The position numbers and the translations under genes were made by a program. Below the pieces are notes generated by a model. That model made no database searches. It saw only the letters and a list, made by a program, of their open reading frames with translations, and was not told the origin of the DNA. A stretch of 64,000 nt of DNA, taken from Neonectria sp. B-13. Taxonomy: Eukaryota > Ascomycota > Sordariomycetes > Hypocreales > Nectriaceae. Shown piece after piece: positions 20,836 through 32,555 of this stretch (positions are counted from its first letter, which is position 1; every line of letters starts with the position of its first letter). The stretch is from positions 5,686,309-5,750,308 of the forward strand of contig NOKP01000002.1 of the NCBI GenBank assembly GCA_002682825.1, given 5' to 3'.

Positions 20836-23800
20836 CTAGTCAATGTCGCCCGCCTTCCGCACCTTTTGCACCTTTTCTCGCAGGTCGCGATTCTCCGACT
20901 CCAAGCCTCCGAGTCTCTGCCTTGCTGCGTGTCTATCCTGGTTGCGTCCTTCTCGCTCCATCTTGAGCTTGTACTCCATGTCGCGCAGCCTGAACAACCA
21001 CCTGTTGTCGTTGTTTTGCCCCCCTTCGTCCGTTAACGCGGCCATGTCCCTAAGACCTAGTCCGCCCGCCGAAGACCCAGGGATGCCCGTGGCTGTGTTT
21101 GACCTTGTCATCGTCGACGTCCTGGTCTTGCTGTGACTTGAACGGACGCCCCGATCCTTGATCTGATCACCAGGACCCCTAGGGATCGATGGTGAGGGCG
21201 ATCCGCCTCCTACCGGATTCATCGAGTCAGGGTTGCCTGTCGCCGAGTACGCCGCTCGAGCTCGAACATCGTTTGCCGTGCGCAGCGTTGCGTTCTCGAC
21301 TTTGAGTTGGCGATAGGCGTCCTCCATGCGGGCCATGCGGGTTTGGGCATCATGGGAACCCAGCGACCCTGAGGCAACCGAGTTTCGGACCATGGTCTCC
21401 AAGCGGTCCAGTTTCTTGGTCCGGACATCGAGGTTGTTCTCAAGCGTCTGGTACTCGCGCGACAGGTCCCTCTCGACAGCCTTGATTCTCGTCTCAAAGG
21501 ACGACACCATCGTCTCGATGGCCCTGACGGCAGCCAGCAGGTTCTTCGAGAATCCGGGCAGTCGGTTGGCGATAACCTCCAAGGACGGCAAGACCTGGCG
21601 GTCAATGATTGTGTTGCTACTCGCCCACTCTCGCCCGCACAAGGCGCTGAGCTTCTGCCACAGCATCAGCAGCAGCTCATTCCGCTCTTGTAACTGATCG
21701 CGGGCCGTCTGCTCCAGAATAGCAATCCTCCTACGATCCTGGCCCCTTGTCGACTCCAGTTCTGCGATCCGGACATCCTGACTGCTCGCGGTTCGGGTGA
21801 GGTGCTGGTGCGTCCTCTGGAAAGTATCGTACTGCGATTTGGTGTTGCGGTGTGCGACGCGTTCCTTCTCCAGTAGCTCCGCAAGTTTGCGACTTTCGAG
21901 AGCGTGCGACTCAAGTAGTGAGTCGCGTTGTTTAATGATGCGATCCTTCTCGACCAGCGACGCCTTGCTGGTGTCGAGGTCCCGGACCGTATTCTCAAGC
22001 TCACGCTGAAGCTTGGCGATGGACTAGGACTAGTTAGCAAATGTCAATGCAAGAAAGCCAAGACCACAAACCTTGAGCAGGGAAGAGCGGGTGCCGTTTA
22101 AGTCACCCAAAGCCTCCCTCAAGTTGTTCTCCAGCTCCATCAGCCTCTCCTTCCACTCCGTGGCCTCGACCTCTCTAGATGTCAGGTTCTTACGCAGGCG
22201 TCGGGCCTCATCCTTGGACGCCGAAGCCTCTCTGTTGAGTTCGTTGACAAACTGCTGCACCTCCTCCTTCTCCTGGTCTGCCACAATCTCGCGTTGGCGT
22301 CTCTCCTGCGACAGCCGGTTCTCCAGCTCCTTGATGCGCTCCTTTTCGTCGTGGATGCTCTGCTCGGCGTTGGCCAGGGCCGCCTCCAAGTCTCCGATGC
22401 GGATCTTATCGCCCTCTTGCTCCTCGCGCAGGAAAGCAATTTCTCCTTGCGAGGACTCTTGCTGGACAGACAACCGCTGGTTCTTGTCATTCGCCTCCAT
22501 GAGCTTCTGCTCCAGCTCCTCCAGCTCCTTGTTGGACGAGTCGAGCTCCTGCTCCAGCTGCTGGATTCGGCGGAGGTTGTTCTCTTGGTCGTCCTCGAGG
22601 TGGATCAGGGACTCACTCATCTTTCGCATCTCTTCCTGCAAGGCGTCAAAATTCTCTGAGCGATCCTGAAGGTCTGCCTGGAGCCGCTGCATATCGTCGT
22701 TGCGTTGGTCGGCCTCCGCCTCAAGGGCATCGATCTCCTCTTGCGCTTCCTTTCGCAAAGACTCAAACTCGTTCTCCATATCACCTTGGTCGCGCAGGGC
22801 CTCATCGCGCTCAGATTGTAGGGCAACGAGGTCGTTCATGGCGTTGTCCAGTTCCTCTTGCAAGGCCAGTGCGGCCTCTTCGGCTTGTCGCTTACCGTCA
22901 ATGGCCGCCTCGAAGTCTTCCATGCACGTCTCGAGCTCGCGTGATAATTCTTGATTCTGTAGCTTGACCCCGCTGATCTTGTCCCGCAGTTCGGCAAGCT
23001 TGTTCTCCAGCTCCTCTCGCTCAGCTTCGTCTTCGACTTGGGTCTGTCGCGTCATGACACTGCCACGAGATTGCGGGCGCTCATGGCCAGCACCGACTTG
23101 AGAGGCAGAACGATCGAGAAGACTGTCGATTGTGGACGGAGCAGGTCGGCCGCGTCGCTGTGCCATCTTCAGATCCTCGATTTCTTGGTAAAGGCGCTCC
23201 TTCTCCCGGTTCCTTGAAGTCAGCATGGATGTCTGCGCACCGACTTCGCGTCGAAGCTCCGCATTCTCATGACGCAGCTGCTCGCTCTCCCGGCGCAGCT
23301 CGTCAACAAGGGTGGTAGCGGTAGTAGCGCTATATGCGGTGTTGGATCCCTCCAAGTCGCCAGAGAGACCAGAGACTGGGCGGCTTGACAAGGCATTGAG
23401 CTCGCGTTGCTTCTTGGTGATGTTGTAAATGTTCGTCGTGTGATGTAGGCCGCCTTGGGCGTCCTGCTTCAGTCGGAAGACATCGTCCCGTAGCCTCCTG
23501 TTTTCGTCGTCGGCTTGCTCTCTGCGCGCAGTCTCCTGCTCCAACAGGTCCTTCCAGACATCGGCCTCGTCTTGTCGGCCAAGGCTCTCGCTCGTCCTCT
23601 CTCCAAACGACCTGACAATGTCCGCAAGCTTTCGCCTATCCGACTCCTTGTTTAGGCTGTCGGATCGTAGCCTCTCGATCTCGGTCGCGTACTCCTCGAC
23701 TCGCTCGCGCAGGTAATATAGCTCCTCTTCTCGCTCCTGAGCCTCTTCATCGTAGAGCCGAGCAGTCTGGTCCGTGGAGGAGGTGCCGCTCCGTGCGGTG

Positions 23801-25656
23801 CTGGGTCGCTCGTCGTCGTCCTTGATCTTCTTCTCTAGCTCTTTGACCCTCCTGCGTAGCATCCTGTTGTCACGCTGAAATACCGCCAGACCAGTCTTGA
23901 GGTCAACGTTCTCCGAGATCATCTCTTTAATGCCTTCCTCCGACAGCTTGTCTAGTCGGTCGCTCAGGAACATGACTTTGAGTTTGAGGTCAAAATTCTC
24001 CTTGGACAGCCTTTCAATGGTGCTGCTCTGTTCCTTCAGGGTAAGGTTCTTGCCAGATCGTCCAGGCGTTGCAGAGCCCATATTGATGGAAGAAGGCTTT
24101 CGAGGGGTCTCGAGGCCGCCCTTGAACTTGTACTCCTTGGCCAGGGATTCGGGGACTTGCACGTTTCTGACATGCCGGGCAATGACCGTGTCCGTCGGCG
24201 CCGGGTTGAAGTTCTCCTTGTTAGCCCTGGGGGTCCTGAGCAGATCCGCATGTCGGGGGCGTTCTGGGCTGTCGACTTCGGGGAGAGGCTCCAGCTGGGG
24301 GAGCGAGGCGTCCGTGAAGTCTTCGAGGCCTAAGTTGGAGCCCATGCTGCCAAGGCTTACGGACCTCAACATGGGGTTGCTGGTGTTCCGGAGCATGCCC
24401 AGGGCGGGCACGGCGCCGCCAGACTGGAGGGTATAGTCGGCACCCATCCCAATAGTGACATCACTGCCTTCGTATTCGGCGTTCGTGACAAAGGACGAAG
24501 TCGAAGATCGTTGACTGCCAATGCGACTCCGGAGGTATTTGGGCCTCCGGCCACGCAGGGAATTCCCAGGGGTGCTGCCGACATCCATCTTCTCCGAGAG
24601 CGAATGTGATCGCGAGAGACCGACGTCCTGATCCGTAGTGCTAGACAACAGCGAGGTATCGTGGGCAGCATCCTGATCATCATCGGGCTCTTCGTCGTCG
24701 TGGGAGCGCCGACCTGCGGGCTGGCTGGCCATGCTAACGGCGCGGGAGATGGTGCGGGCAGCGGCGGCGGCGGTGGGCGAGGAGTCCAGTCTCTCGAGGC
24801 TGGAGGTATTGGTCGTGGCCGTCACATCTTCCTCATCATGGCGGCCCAACGGCGCAGGCATGGGTGCCTTAGTGGGCGAGTCGAAGAGATACGTGTCGTC
24901 GACCCCGCCGTTGCCATTCGTGGATCCAGTGGGAATGGGGGAGAGGGCGGGCAGGAAGCTGGACTCGACGTCGCGGAGGTGACGGCGGACCTCTTCGTCG
25001 GTCAGCGAGTCGTCGTATTGGGTCATGTCGATGGTGGCGGGCTCGAGATAGCTGCTCTCGCCGACAGTGGGACCGGGAGGGCGCAGCATGGCATCGCTTT
25101 GGTGGTGTTGGTAGTTGTTGTACTGTTGTTGGTGGAGGGTCCTTGACGTCGTAGTCGAGGTTGTGGTGGTTCTTCCCGATGCCGACGGTGTTCTTGACTG
25201 TGTCCTTGACGGTGTCCTTGACTGTGCCCTTGATGGTGTCCTTGATGGTGTCCTCGACGTTGGTCCCTCGACCTCAGGGGCAGGCGCAGGGTCGGTCGCG
25301 GGGCTGTCGCTCGGCGTAGAGGCATCTGGGTATTGAGCATCGGCATCAGAGTTCATCGAGGCGTCGGTGGTCGTTATCGTCGCGGTCGTGGGCGTGGGAT
25401 CGTGGTCCTGGTCCTGGTCCTGATCGTGATCCTGATCGTGGTAGTGGTGTTGCGGCGACATCTCTGCGGCCGGCGTGGTCGACGGCTCAGCACCGGCACC
25501 GATGTCTTCGAATGAGACGCGCCGCACCGCTGGCGTACGCGACCCGGCGCTGGGGCTCGGGCTAGGACGTGGGCTCGGCCTCAGGGCGGCTTCGGGGCCT
25601 AGGCTGTCGCTGTGGCCGTAGTGGCCGTAGGCGTGGTCTTGCTCACCGGCGGCCAT
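20836..25656 (-). CDS. apsB: Mto1/ApsB-type gamma-tubulin complex tether (CM1 motif protein)
   Basis: Two exons (25656-22072, 22023-20836) encode 1590 residues. The N-terminal 500 residues are disordered and rich in Ser/Thr/Pro/Asp, with tandem RTPSRTPSRAQS-type repeats and a DQDHDQDQDQ run. At about residues 535-610 lies the centrosomin motif 1 (LTLKEQSSTIERLSKENFDL, then KLKVMFLSDRLDKL and GIKEMISENVDLKT), which recruits and activates gamma-tubulin complexes. About 900 residues of coiled coil follow. Near the C-terminus, NRWLFRLRDMEYKLKMEREG with AARQRLG matches the Mto2-binding region of Mto1. This points to the Mto1/ApsB class rather than Pcp1/PcpA, which end in a PACT domain. The protein would sit at spindle pole bodies and septal microtubule-organising centres and control cytoplasmic microtubules and nuclear positioning. 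It is longer than Aspergillus ApsB, mainly through the N-terminus. Confidence 0.9.
25155..25270 (-). repeat. Coding minisatellite in the ApsB-like gene (RTPS/RAQS repeats)
   Basis: A 12-base unit related to CGAACACCGTCA repeats several times and encodes RTPS, RAQS and RTQS units. Such Ser-Arg-Pro repeats fit a phosphorylated, microtubule-binding disordered region. Repeat number is likely to vary between strains. Confidence 0.6.
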
Positions 25657-26781
25657 GATGCATCATGCGAGTGCACCTGGGGGGGCGAGAGGCCAGAAGC
25701 CGCGAATGGAGTGCGAGGGCGAGGGCGCTCGATTTTGTGTCTGGTGGAGTGGGAGAGAAAGAGAAAAAAAGGGACCATGCCATGATGCCTGCTTCTTGAA
25801 GTTGCCCGACGCCCTGCTGCTCTGTCCTCCCACTGGCGGGCCGCCTGACGGCACGGATCCGGGGGTGCGTGCCTGCGGTCCAGGTCCCTGGGTGACCCCT
25901 GGATAGCGTGTCCAGGTGGCTCTTCCAGCGCTGATGGCGCCGTTTGAGGGGCAGCAAGCGCCCCGAGAACCCTGTAGCCTTGTGGTTTGGCGGCGGACCA
26001 CCAGACGGCGGTGGAGACTGCCCTGTTTTTGGGTTCCGATCGTCCGTTGCCGTGGACAACCAAGATACAACCGCCATGACGGGAGATGCTCACCCGCGAG
26101 ATGGGATCATCACTGATCGCGGTTTGCTGGATGGTGGTAATTGGTGTGTTTCTATCTGTTTCACTATGCCTTGTACTTTGTGAGATCTGACTCGGGCTTG
26201 AGAACCCATAGCCTCATCATTAACTACGGCTTTACAACAGGTCACTTGTTGGCTTGTCAGGACAGGGTGATCAAACACAGGCTACACATCTCATGAAACT
26301 GAAGTATTCGCAGCCAAGTGGTGGGGGATCTGTTCGCAGTAAAAATGGAGGGGCACACCGTCGATCTGGCTCTGGTGCAGTGCACGAAGTACCGGGGAAC
26401 CGGAAGTGTTATCGCAGACTTAATCAAGCAGATCGATGGTTGGAACTTAAAGCAATGACTGGGCATTCCACTTCGATGAGCATCAAGATAAGGCCTCGTT
26501 CTCATTATCCAAAGACCTAGCAGATAATGGAACGATCTGCTCTGATTTAGTCATGCTCATTCTGGAACCATCGCATGTGGTCTTGGCGTATTTGCGCATC
26601 AGCATAAGATATTACCATGCACAATGTCAGTCACATCTCATGACACATGGTAGCGACACCATTATAGTAAAAGCGCAAAAAGATGTTCATAATATTGGTA
26701 TCCATAGCTCGATCATCACCATACAGGGAGTCCAGCCTAAAAGAAAACACCTCGTCCATCCCGAGTCCAGCCTCGCCGTCT
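25657..26781. other. Intergenic region upstream of the ApsB-like gene
   Basis: About 1.1 kb carries the ApsB-like promoter and the 3' side of the 74-residue gene. Several frames of 130-165 codons on the minus strand overlap the ApsB start in other phases. They overlap each other and have no domain, so I treat them as chance frames or, at most, upstream ORFs. Confidence 0.4.
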
Positions 26782-27211
26782 CTAGTTGGAGTACTTGGGG
26801 TCGACCTTCTTGCTGCAGATCCGTCAACGTCAGCGACGCTGTTCCATGTTTGGATATTGGGGGGAGACTTACCCAGTGACCTTCTCGAACAAGCCTCGGC
26901 CGGCGTCGGTGATCTTCTCGGCCGTTTTGGAGTCGACATTGTGGCCGGACTTCTTGGAGGCCATGCCGAATGCTATGGGAGAAAAGTGAAGTTAGTTTGG
27001 GTATCAAGGAAAGAGGGTGGTAAAAACACCAAGAAGATGAGCGCCACATGGTGAAGATGACGCTTGAGGAGAGGGAATGCGGGGCAGGGGGGGTAGTTTG
27101 GGATAGATGTGGCGTACCCTTGTCGACGTAGTCCTGCTTGTTCTCAGTCTGCTGGGTGTTTTGCTGCTGGCTGCTGGAGCCACCGGAGACGGCCTTCTTG
27201 AAGAAATCCAT
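26782..27211 (-). CDS. Small conserved hydrophilic fungal protein, 74 residues
   Basis: Exons 27211-27118, 26972-26873 and 26812-26782 give 74 residues in phase. The protein starts MDFFKKAVSG, has a Ser/Gln-rich linker and QDYVDKAFGMASKK, then KTAEKITDAGRGLFEKVTG, and ends KKVDPKYSN. The D-Y-x-D-K and E-K-I-T-D-A-G-R-x-x-F-E-K-x-T-G segments recur in a family of short fungal proteins. I recall the family by look only; I know no established function. The N-terminal MDFFKKAV is amphipathic. Introns are large relative to exons, as often in stress-responsive small fungal genes. The C-terminal exon is only 31 bases, so automated predictions may miss it. Confidence 0.8.
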
Positions 27212-28712
27212 TGTGATAGTTGGTGGTGGTGGTGGTAGTGGTGATGTGGTGTTGTAGATGGATGATGAAGAGAAGAGATGACTTGCAAATGGAAGGGGAA
27301 CAAAAGGAGGGGTATGAACAACAAGTGGAATTCAGGGTCCTTCTTATACCCGTCCGCAGCAAGACCACCCTTTTCGTGACAGACGGATAACCCCATTCAT
27401 AGTCGTGTTTCCCATTCCCACCCGCCTATCCCAATCCCTCCTGCTTGTAAGCACACGGTTAGACCCAAACTCGCCCTAATCGACACACCCCCCAGAAAGG
27501 CCCTGAAGAAGCTTCACAACCAACGGCGGAAGAGGAAAAGGCCCCGCTGCGTCATTCTAGACCCTGTCTCAGATGGCGTGAACCCGACCGCTGCGGGCTT
27601 ATCGTGGTCCAGTAGAAGCCGGCTGGGGAGTCACCGGGTGGGCATGCCAGTTCCGTTCAAGCTTTCGGCTGCCGGTGCGGTAGTGCGGGTGGTGAGGTGA
27701 TAAAAGTGTCGACTCGAGAGACATTTCTTTCTGGCTAGGAGGCTCCAGGAACCAGGCGATTGAGGGCCTATGGATGGATGGCCAAGCTTCCTTTCGAGTT
27801 GACTGACGACTGATCTCTCTGGCGCTCCTCCAACCGGTTCGCGATGAGGGGCATCTCCCACCTGCACATTCACTGTCTACTTCCATTAACACACCCTTGC
27901 TCCCCTACCCAGCTGAATGCAACTGCCACCGTCAAGAGCGGGGGAGGGGCTGTGTGACCGACAGAGCGGTGGGAATCCGTCTAACAAAGCGGTACCGAGC
28001 TGAAAAGGACGACCAAACTGCGCCCATCCCACCACGCGTCCGCGATATGGTGTGCGAAAATGTACATTGCAGCTGGTGAGCTAACTAGACAGCACCGATG
28101 GGCTTCGCAGCGCCAGGCTAGTGCTGCAAAGGGCCCGAGAGCTGCGATTCTAGGCCCTCCAGCATCCACCCGTCGCATCGCGGGAGGCTCGGGGAGGGAG
28201 CCAACGATGGAGCCGGCGATGGAGGAGCGGGGTTCACGAGGAGGGACAGCACAAGACGACGACAAGTTTGTGACCAGTTCGACAGAACCGGCGGCCTCAT
28301 CGCAACATGATGCGATAGGCGTGATTCGTTAGGGGCTATCGATTGCTATGTATCAATCTCCGTTGCCTTTCCCATCTGCTCCAGCAGTCCCTATGCTCCT
28401 CGGGCGGAATATCTTCTCGACCCTCCTCAATTCCGAATGCAACCTGTTTATCTTTCTGTCTTGTTCATCGTTCTGTTGACCAGGGCCCTTTCCTTCCCAC
28501 CCTCCAGGGCCGCAAAAATAACTCCGTTTCAATGCTGATGCTAATGTTTTCCCATTTATATGTTCCCAAATCATCGACTCCGTTTCCTCGCTGCAATGCA
28601 TCCATCGATCGTATTCTCATTACCCAAATAATTCGTCGGCGGGCAAGGGTTCTGTTGTGTGTGTGTGTTTCTATGTGCATCTTCGCTCAATGTCCTGACA
28701 CTCGGTCTGGTG
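27212..28712. other. Intergenic region, no gene supported
   Basis: About 1.5 kb lies between the promoter of the 74-residue gene and the 3' UTR of the membrane protein gene. Frames of up to about 130 codons lack domains and have poor splice context. The segment 27211-27260 before the start is a CCA/CAC repeat-rich leader (on the minus strand). Confidence 0.4.
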
Positions 28713-29415
28713 TCACGACTCTGCAAAGACCTGGTAAGACATGATCATAACCCAGATCAAGAAGATGACGCTTGTGAAGCACATGGCAAAGACCAACTGC
28801 CATGATTGACCTATCCCAGACACGTTAGCAACCAACCCACGACGAAAGAGTTATGTTCACGTACAGATGCTCTTCTGCTGCAACCACGCCATCGTCTCCT
28901 CGTTCTGGCCTTTGGGGTTTCGACCAAACACCTGGATACTACACACGCTCTGTATGGAGTTATCCGAGCCGAAGAGCTGGATCGCCACAATGACCAGTCC
29001 GACCAGCCACATGATGAAAAGCATAAACGCCCCGATCATGACGATGGCCGGCAACAGCCGGCGCTGGGCAATCAGCCAGAACACGACGCCGATGAAGATG
29101 ATGCTGAGCGACGCGACCGTGATGAGGTAGGGGAAGTACCTGCGTCAGATAACCGCGTTAGTGGGTTGATCTAGCAGGGCCGCTACGGGGCGGGTGAACG
29201 TACCAAGGGATCGAGAGGAGGAGCTGGTTCTGGGTCTGGATGAAGATGGAGAAGACGCCGATGATGGAGCACGAGGCGAGCAGCATGACCAAGATCCAGA
29301 AGTTGAGCTGCAGAGGTGGCCAATTGTAGGTTCGGACATGGGTGCTGCTTTCGCGGTATGTCACGGACGAACCACCCGTCAGGGTCACGCCCGTCAGGTT
29401 TGACTTGCCGGGCAT
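28713..29415 (-). CDS. Four-helix integral membrane protein, MARVEL-like
   Basis: Exons 29415-29204, 29139-28865 and 28810-28713 give 194 residues with matching phases. After a short polar N-terminus (MPGKSNLTGVTLTGG) come four hydrophobic helices: LNFWILVMLLASCSIIGVFSI, YLITVASLSIIFIGVVFWLI, IVMIGAFMLFIMWLVGLVIV and LVFAMCFTSVIFLIWVMIM. Between helices 3 and 4 there is a loop with two cysteines (SVCSIQVFG) that could form a disulphide. Number, spacing and loop pattern resemble fungal MARVEL-domain proteins, which sit in plasma membrane or secretory vesicle membranes. This assignment is by topology only. The protein ends MSYQVFAES. Both 3' introns interrupt regions between helices. Confidence 0.8.
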
Positions 29416-31176
29416 GGTGGAGGTTGTGTCGGTGAGCAGGTGGGTAGGTGAGGGTGTTTGTGAAGTTGTCGTCGGATCGAAGAGCCAGACGACGAGTCGA
29501 TTGGAGATGGCGGATGGGAGACGATGAGTCGATGACTCAGAGCGTGGAAGAGAGGTGCAGTGTCGTAGTGTTGACGTTCCTATGATTATGCTGGTGCTGT
29601 CGTGGTATCGTCGAGTGGTCCAGTCCTCCTCTTTAAGCGAAAGGCGGTCGGACGTGATGACGTCGCTAAACACCTCGAAATCGTCGGAATCCAAAACACA
29701 CAAGGTCACAAAAGAACCACGCGGGCGTGTTTAATAAGCACGCGCGAGCACCGTAACCCAAGAAAGCCCAGCGACGAACTCCTTTCGATTTTCAATGCCC
29801 AATCCCACAAGCTGCCACGTCGTCGAGGCGCGAGCCCAAAAGCCCAGCCCAAGCCCGAGACGAAAAAAAGTCCCCACCGATCTCTCGTCTCGTCCCGTGT
29901 CAACCAGTGATTCCCCCGTGCCTGGCAGGCGGGAACGATTCGGCAATGCGGGCAGAAGGCAAAAAGGGGAAAGCGGGAGGAGAGAGGGGCAACGCGGTTT
30001 CGCTCGTGACCGCCTCTGATGAGTCAATGGAAGCTGTTCTTGGGCCGAATGCGATGCCCTTCTCCGTCTCGCGTGGTCTGTATCTGGGTTCGCGGGTGGA
30101 GAAGGTGTTTGCTGTCGTGGCCAAAAAGGGTGGAGACGGGTTTACGCAGGTCGTTGGAGTCGGTGACGGGAGGGGGCGGTACGTCGAGTGGAATTAAGGG
30201 CGAACGGCGATGCTTGAGACGGCAAGTTGCGCATAGTGATGTTAAAAACGAGGAGAGTTTTATTTTATTTTCGAGAGAAGGCTCGGATATGAAGTAATGT
30301 GGCTTTGGCATGTCTTGAATTGACCTCCCCAGGGATGCACTCCCGGCCAGTGACAGCTCCCGCCGCAGCACGATTCGGCCAATTTCGGGGTGGTTGGGAG
30401 GGTTCCATCCATTAGGCGGCGCGGCTCGGGGGCCGGTTTAGTGGGCCGACCCGCCCCGTAAAATGCGAAAGGCTGGAGACAGGGAAAACCGACCAGGAGA
30501 ACGTTCGATGGAAGGCTTCTTTTTACCCAAGAAGATGATTAAAAACCAGTCCTCCCTCGCAGCTTTCCTGGGCCTCCAGCCACAGTTCATCTCGATTTAA
30601 GGGGCATTTAATTTCCGTGCATTGCTTTGACGCTGGTCGATCTGGGCTGGCCGGCCCCTTGGTACAGGCGCGACTCCACCGACGCGGTTGTGCTGTCAGT
30701 TCGCCACCACACTATTCCCATTCATGCACCACCGCGACACGTCGACGGAGGCAGGAAAGTGAGGCTGCGGCCGGGTTGACGAATCCAAGGACGCATTGGG
30801 CACTCACCGACTATAGCAGTGCAACAAGGCCGCATTTTGTAACCCGCCCAAACCGAACACCTCGGTACACTGTCTTTAGTAAGCACAGGACACCAGGCAG
30901 TCGTTGGACACACCTCTTTCACGAGGAACTCCACAGACGATGCAAATTTCACTGTGAACTTCACGGCAAACACCAAGCAGCCAGAACCATGTTTTCCCGA
31001 GGAAAGAAGACGCGTCGTTCGTTTTATTTTGTTCGAGAGTGATCTCGCTACTCCTATATTGCGCCGGCCCAATCATTCATTCAACTCAAGGGGTGATATC
31101 ATAAGTCCTCATCCATGCTAATCCATAAAACTCCGCCTCTCGTGCATGCATCGCCGTCTCCATCTCCATTTCGCAT
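29416..31176. other. Intergenic region, no gene supported
   Basis: About 1.76 kb holds the promoter of the membrane protein gene and the 3' end of arginase. Short overlapping frames occur in all phases, and none shows a domain or convincing introns. Confidence 0.4.
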
Positions 31177-32313
31177 CTACAACAACGTCTCGCCCAGGGC
31201 GCAGCGCACCAGGGAGCAGCCGGCTCGGATCGTCTCGTTGGCACTGGCATCCTCGGCAGTGACCAGCTTGGGGTTCACCTCGACAAGATCGACGGCAACC
31301 AGGTTGCCCGTCTGGTGCACGCTCTCGCAGATGTAGTCACCCTCGCGCAGGGTCAGGCCGCCGCGGACGGGGGTGCCGGTGCTGGGGGCCCACATGGGGT
31401 CGAGGGCGTCGACGTCGAAGGACAGGTGGATGGGGGTGTCGCTTCCGATGTGGGCGAGAGCCATCTCCATGACGCGGCCGATACCGTGGCTAATGAATTC
31501 CATGGTTAGCTTTTTATACTCGAAGGATCCCAATGGGTAAAGACTTACCGGTCAACGTCGAACATGCTGAAGGCCTTGATGCCATTGTCCCTCAGGTTCT
31601 TGCGCTCGGGGATATCGACAGATCGCAGGCCAATGTAGACGAGCTTGTTGACGCTGATGCGCATGTCGTCCTTGACCCAGCCAAAGTACTCCTCGTTGTC
31701 ATCCTTGGCCAGACCAGTCAAGAAGGCCACAGGCATGCCGTGGATGTTGCCGCTGTCGCTCTGCTCGGGGGTGTTGATGTCCGTGTGGGCATCGACCCAG
31801 ATAACGGCCATCTCGCGGTTGTGGAGCTCACGGGTAGCCTTCGCGGTACCGGCAATAGTGCCAATGGCAATGCTGTGGTCGCCGCCGAGAGTGAGAACCA
31901 TGCGGCCCTGGCGGGATTGCTCGTAAGTCTGGTTGGCAATCGAGCGTGTGACGGCCGAGGCGAGGAGGGGCTTCTTCATGCCACGGTAGTCGGGGTCCGC
32001 ATCGGGAACCAGCTCTTTGAAGAGCTGGACCTGTTGGTCGCCGTAGATCTTGTAGCCAAGCTCTTCGCTGATCTGGGTCAGGAGGCCGGACTCGATGAGG
32101 ACTTGAGGGCCATCATCGACACCCTCCTTGGTCTAGATAAGGGCAAGTGAGTCAGCAACAGAGGCAATGGAGCGGCATAGAGGGTATTGGGGACGGGAAG
32201 TATATAGAACAAGAAAAGGTTCAACGTACCTGACCACCGGAGAATCCGACGGCGACGAGACCAAGCTCACCGGGCTGGCTGAGGAAGCGGCTGTTGACGA
32301 CGCCTGTGTTCAT
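31177..32313 (-). CDS. Arginase
   Basis: Exons 32313-32230, 32132-31549 and 31489-31177 encode 326 residues, the usual length. Arginase hydrolyses L-arginine to ornithine and urea in the cytosol as the first step of arginine use as a nitrogen source. The manganese-binding motifs are complete: GGDHSIAIG (111-119), DAHTDINTP (from 142) and SFDVDALDP (Asp248 and Asp250). The region GTPVRGGLTLREGDYI and the ending EVNPKLVTAEDA are also typical. The first exon ends at Gly-Gly-Gln and all introns are GT-AG. Two GATA motifs lie upstream, consistent with nitrogen control. The fungal gene is usually called car1, agaA or aga depending on species, so no symbol is fixed here. Confidence 0.97.
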
Positions 32314-32526
32314 TTTGAGATTTGGTGGGGGTGAAGATCTTCACGTGCAAATGCTGGAGTTGGTGGGTTGTTGTGTGGGGGACAAAATGACGTAGCAACT
32401 GTAGTTACGAGAGAGTGGTGACTTGGAGAAGATGCAGGTGTGGGATTGTGTAGGAGGGTATCTCAGGGGTATGAAGAAGTGAGAGAGAGAGAAGAATCTG
32501 GAGAGAAAAGGTCAAGCAGGAAGGTT

Positions 32527-32555
32527 TTATCTGACCTTGGACCTCCTTTTTATCT
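32527..32555 (-). promoter_or_regulatory. Two GATA-factor motifs in the arginase promoter
   Basis: The minus strand carries AGATAA at 32532-32527 and 32555-32550, about 215 and 240 bases before the arginase ATG. AreA/NIT2-type GATA activators bind HGATAR, usually in pairs. Known nitrogen control of fungal arginase makes these plausible operators, but the pair could also occur by chance. Confidence 0.5.

Noticed and set aside
25599..26093. Minus-strand frames overlapping the ApsB-like start
   Set aside because: Three mutually overlapping frames with no domain. They could at most be upstream ORFs, which I cannot show.
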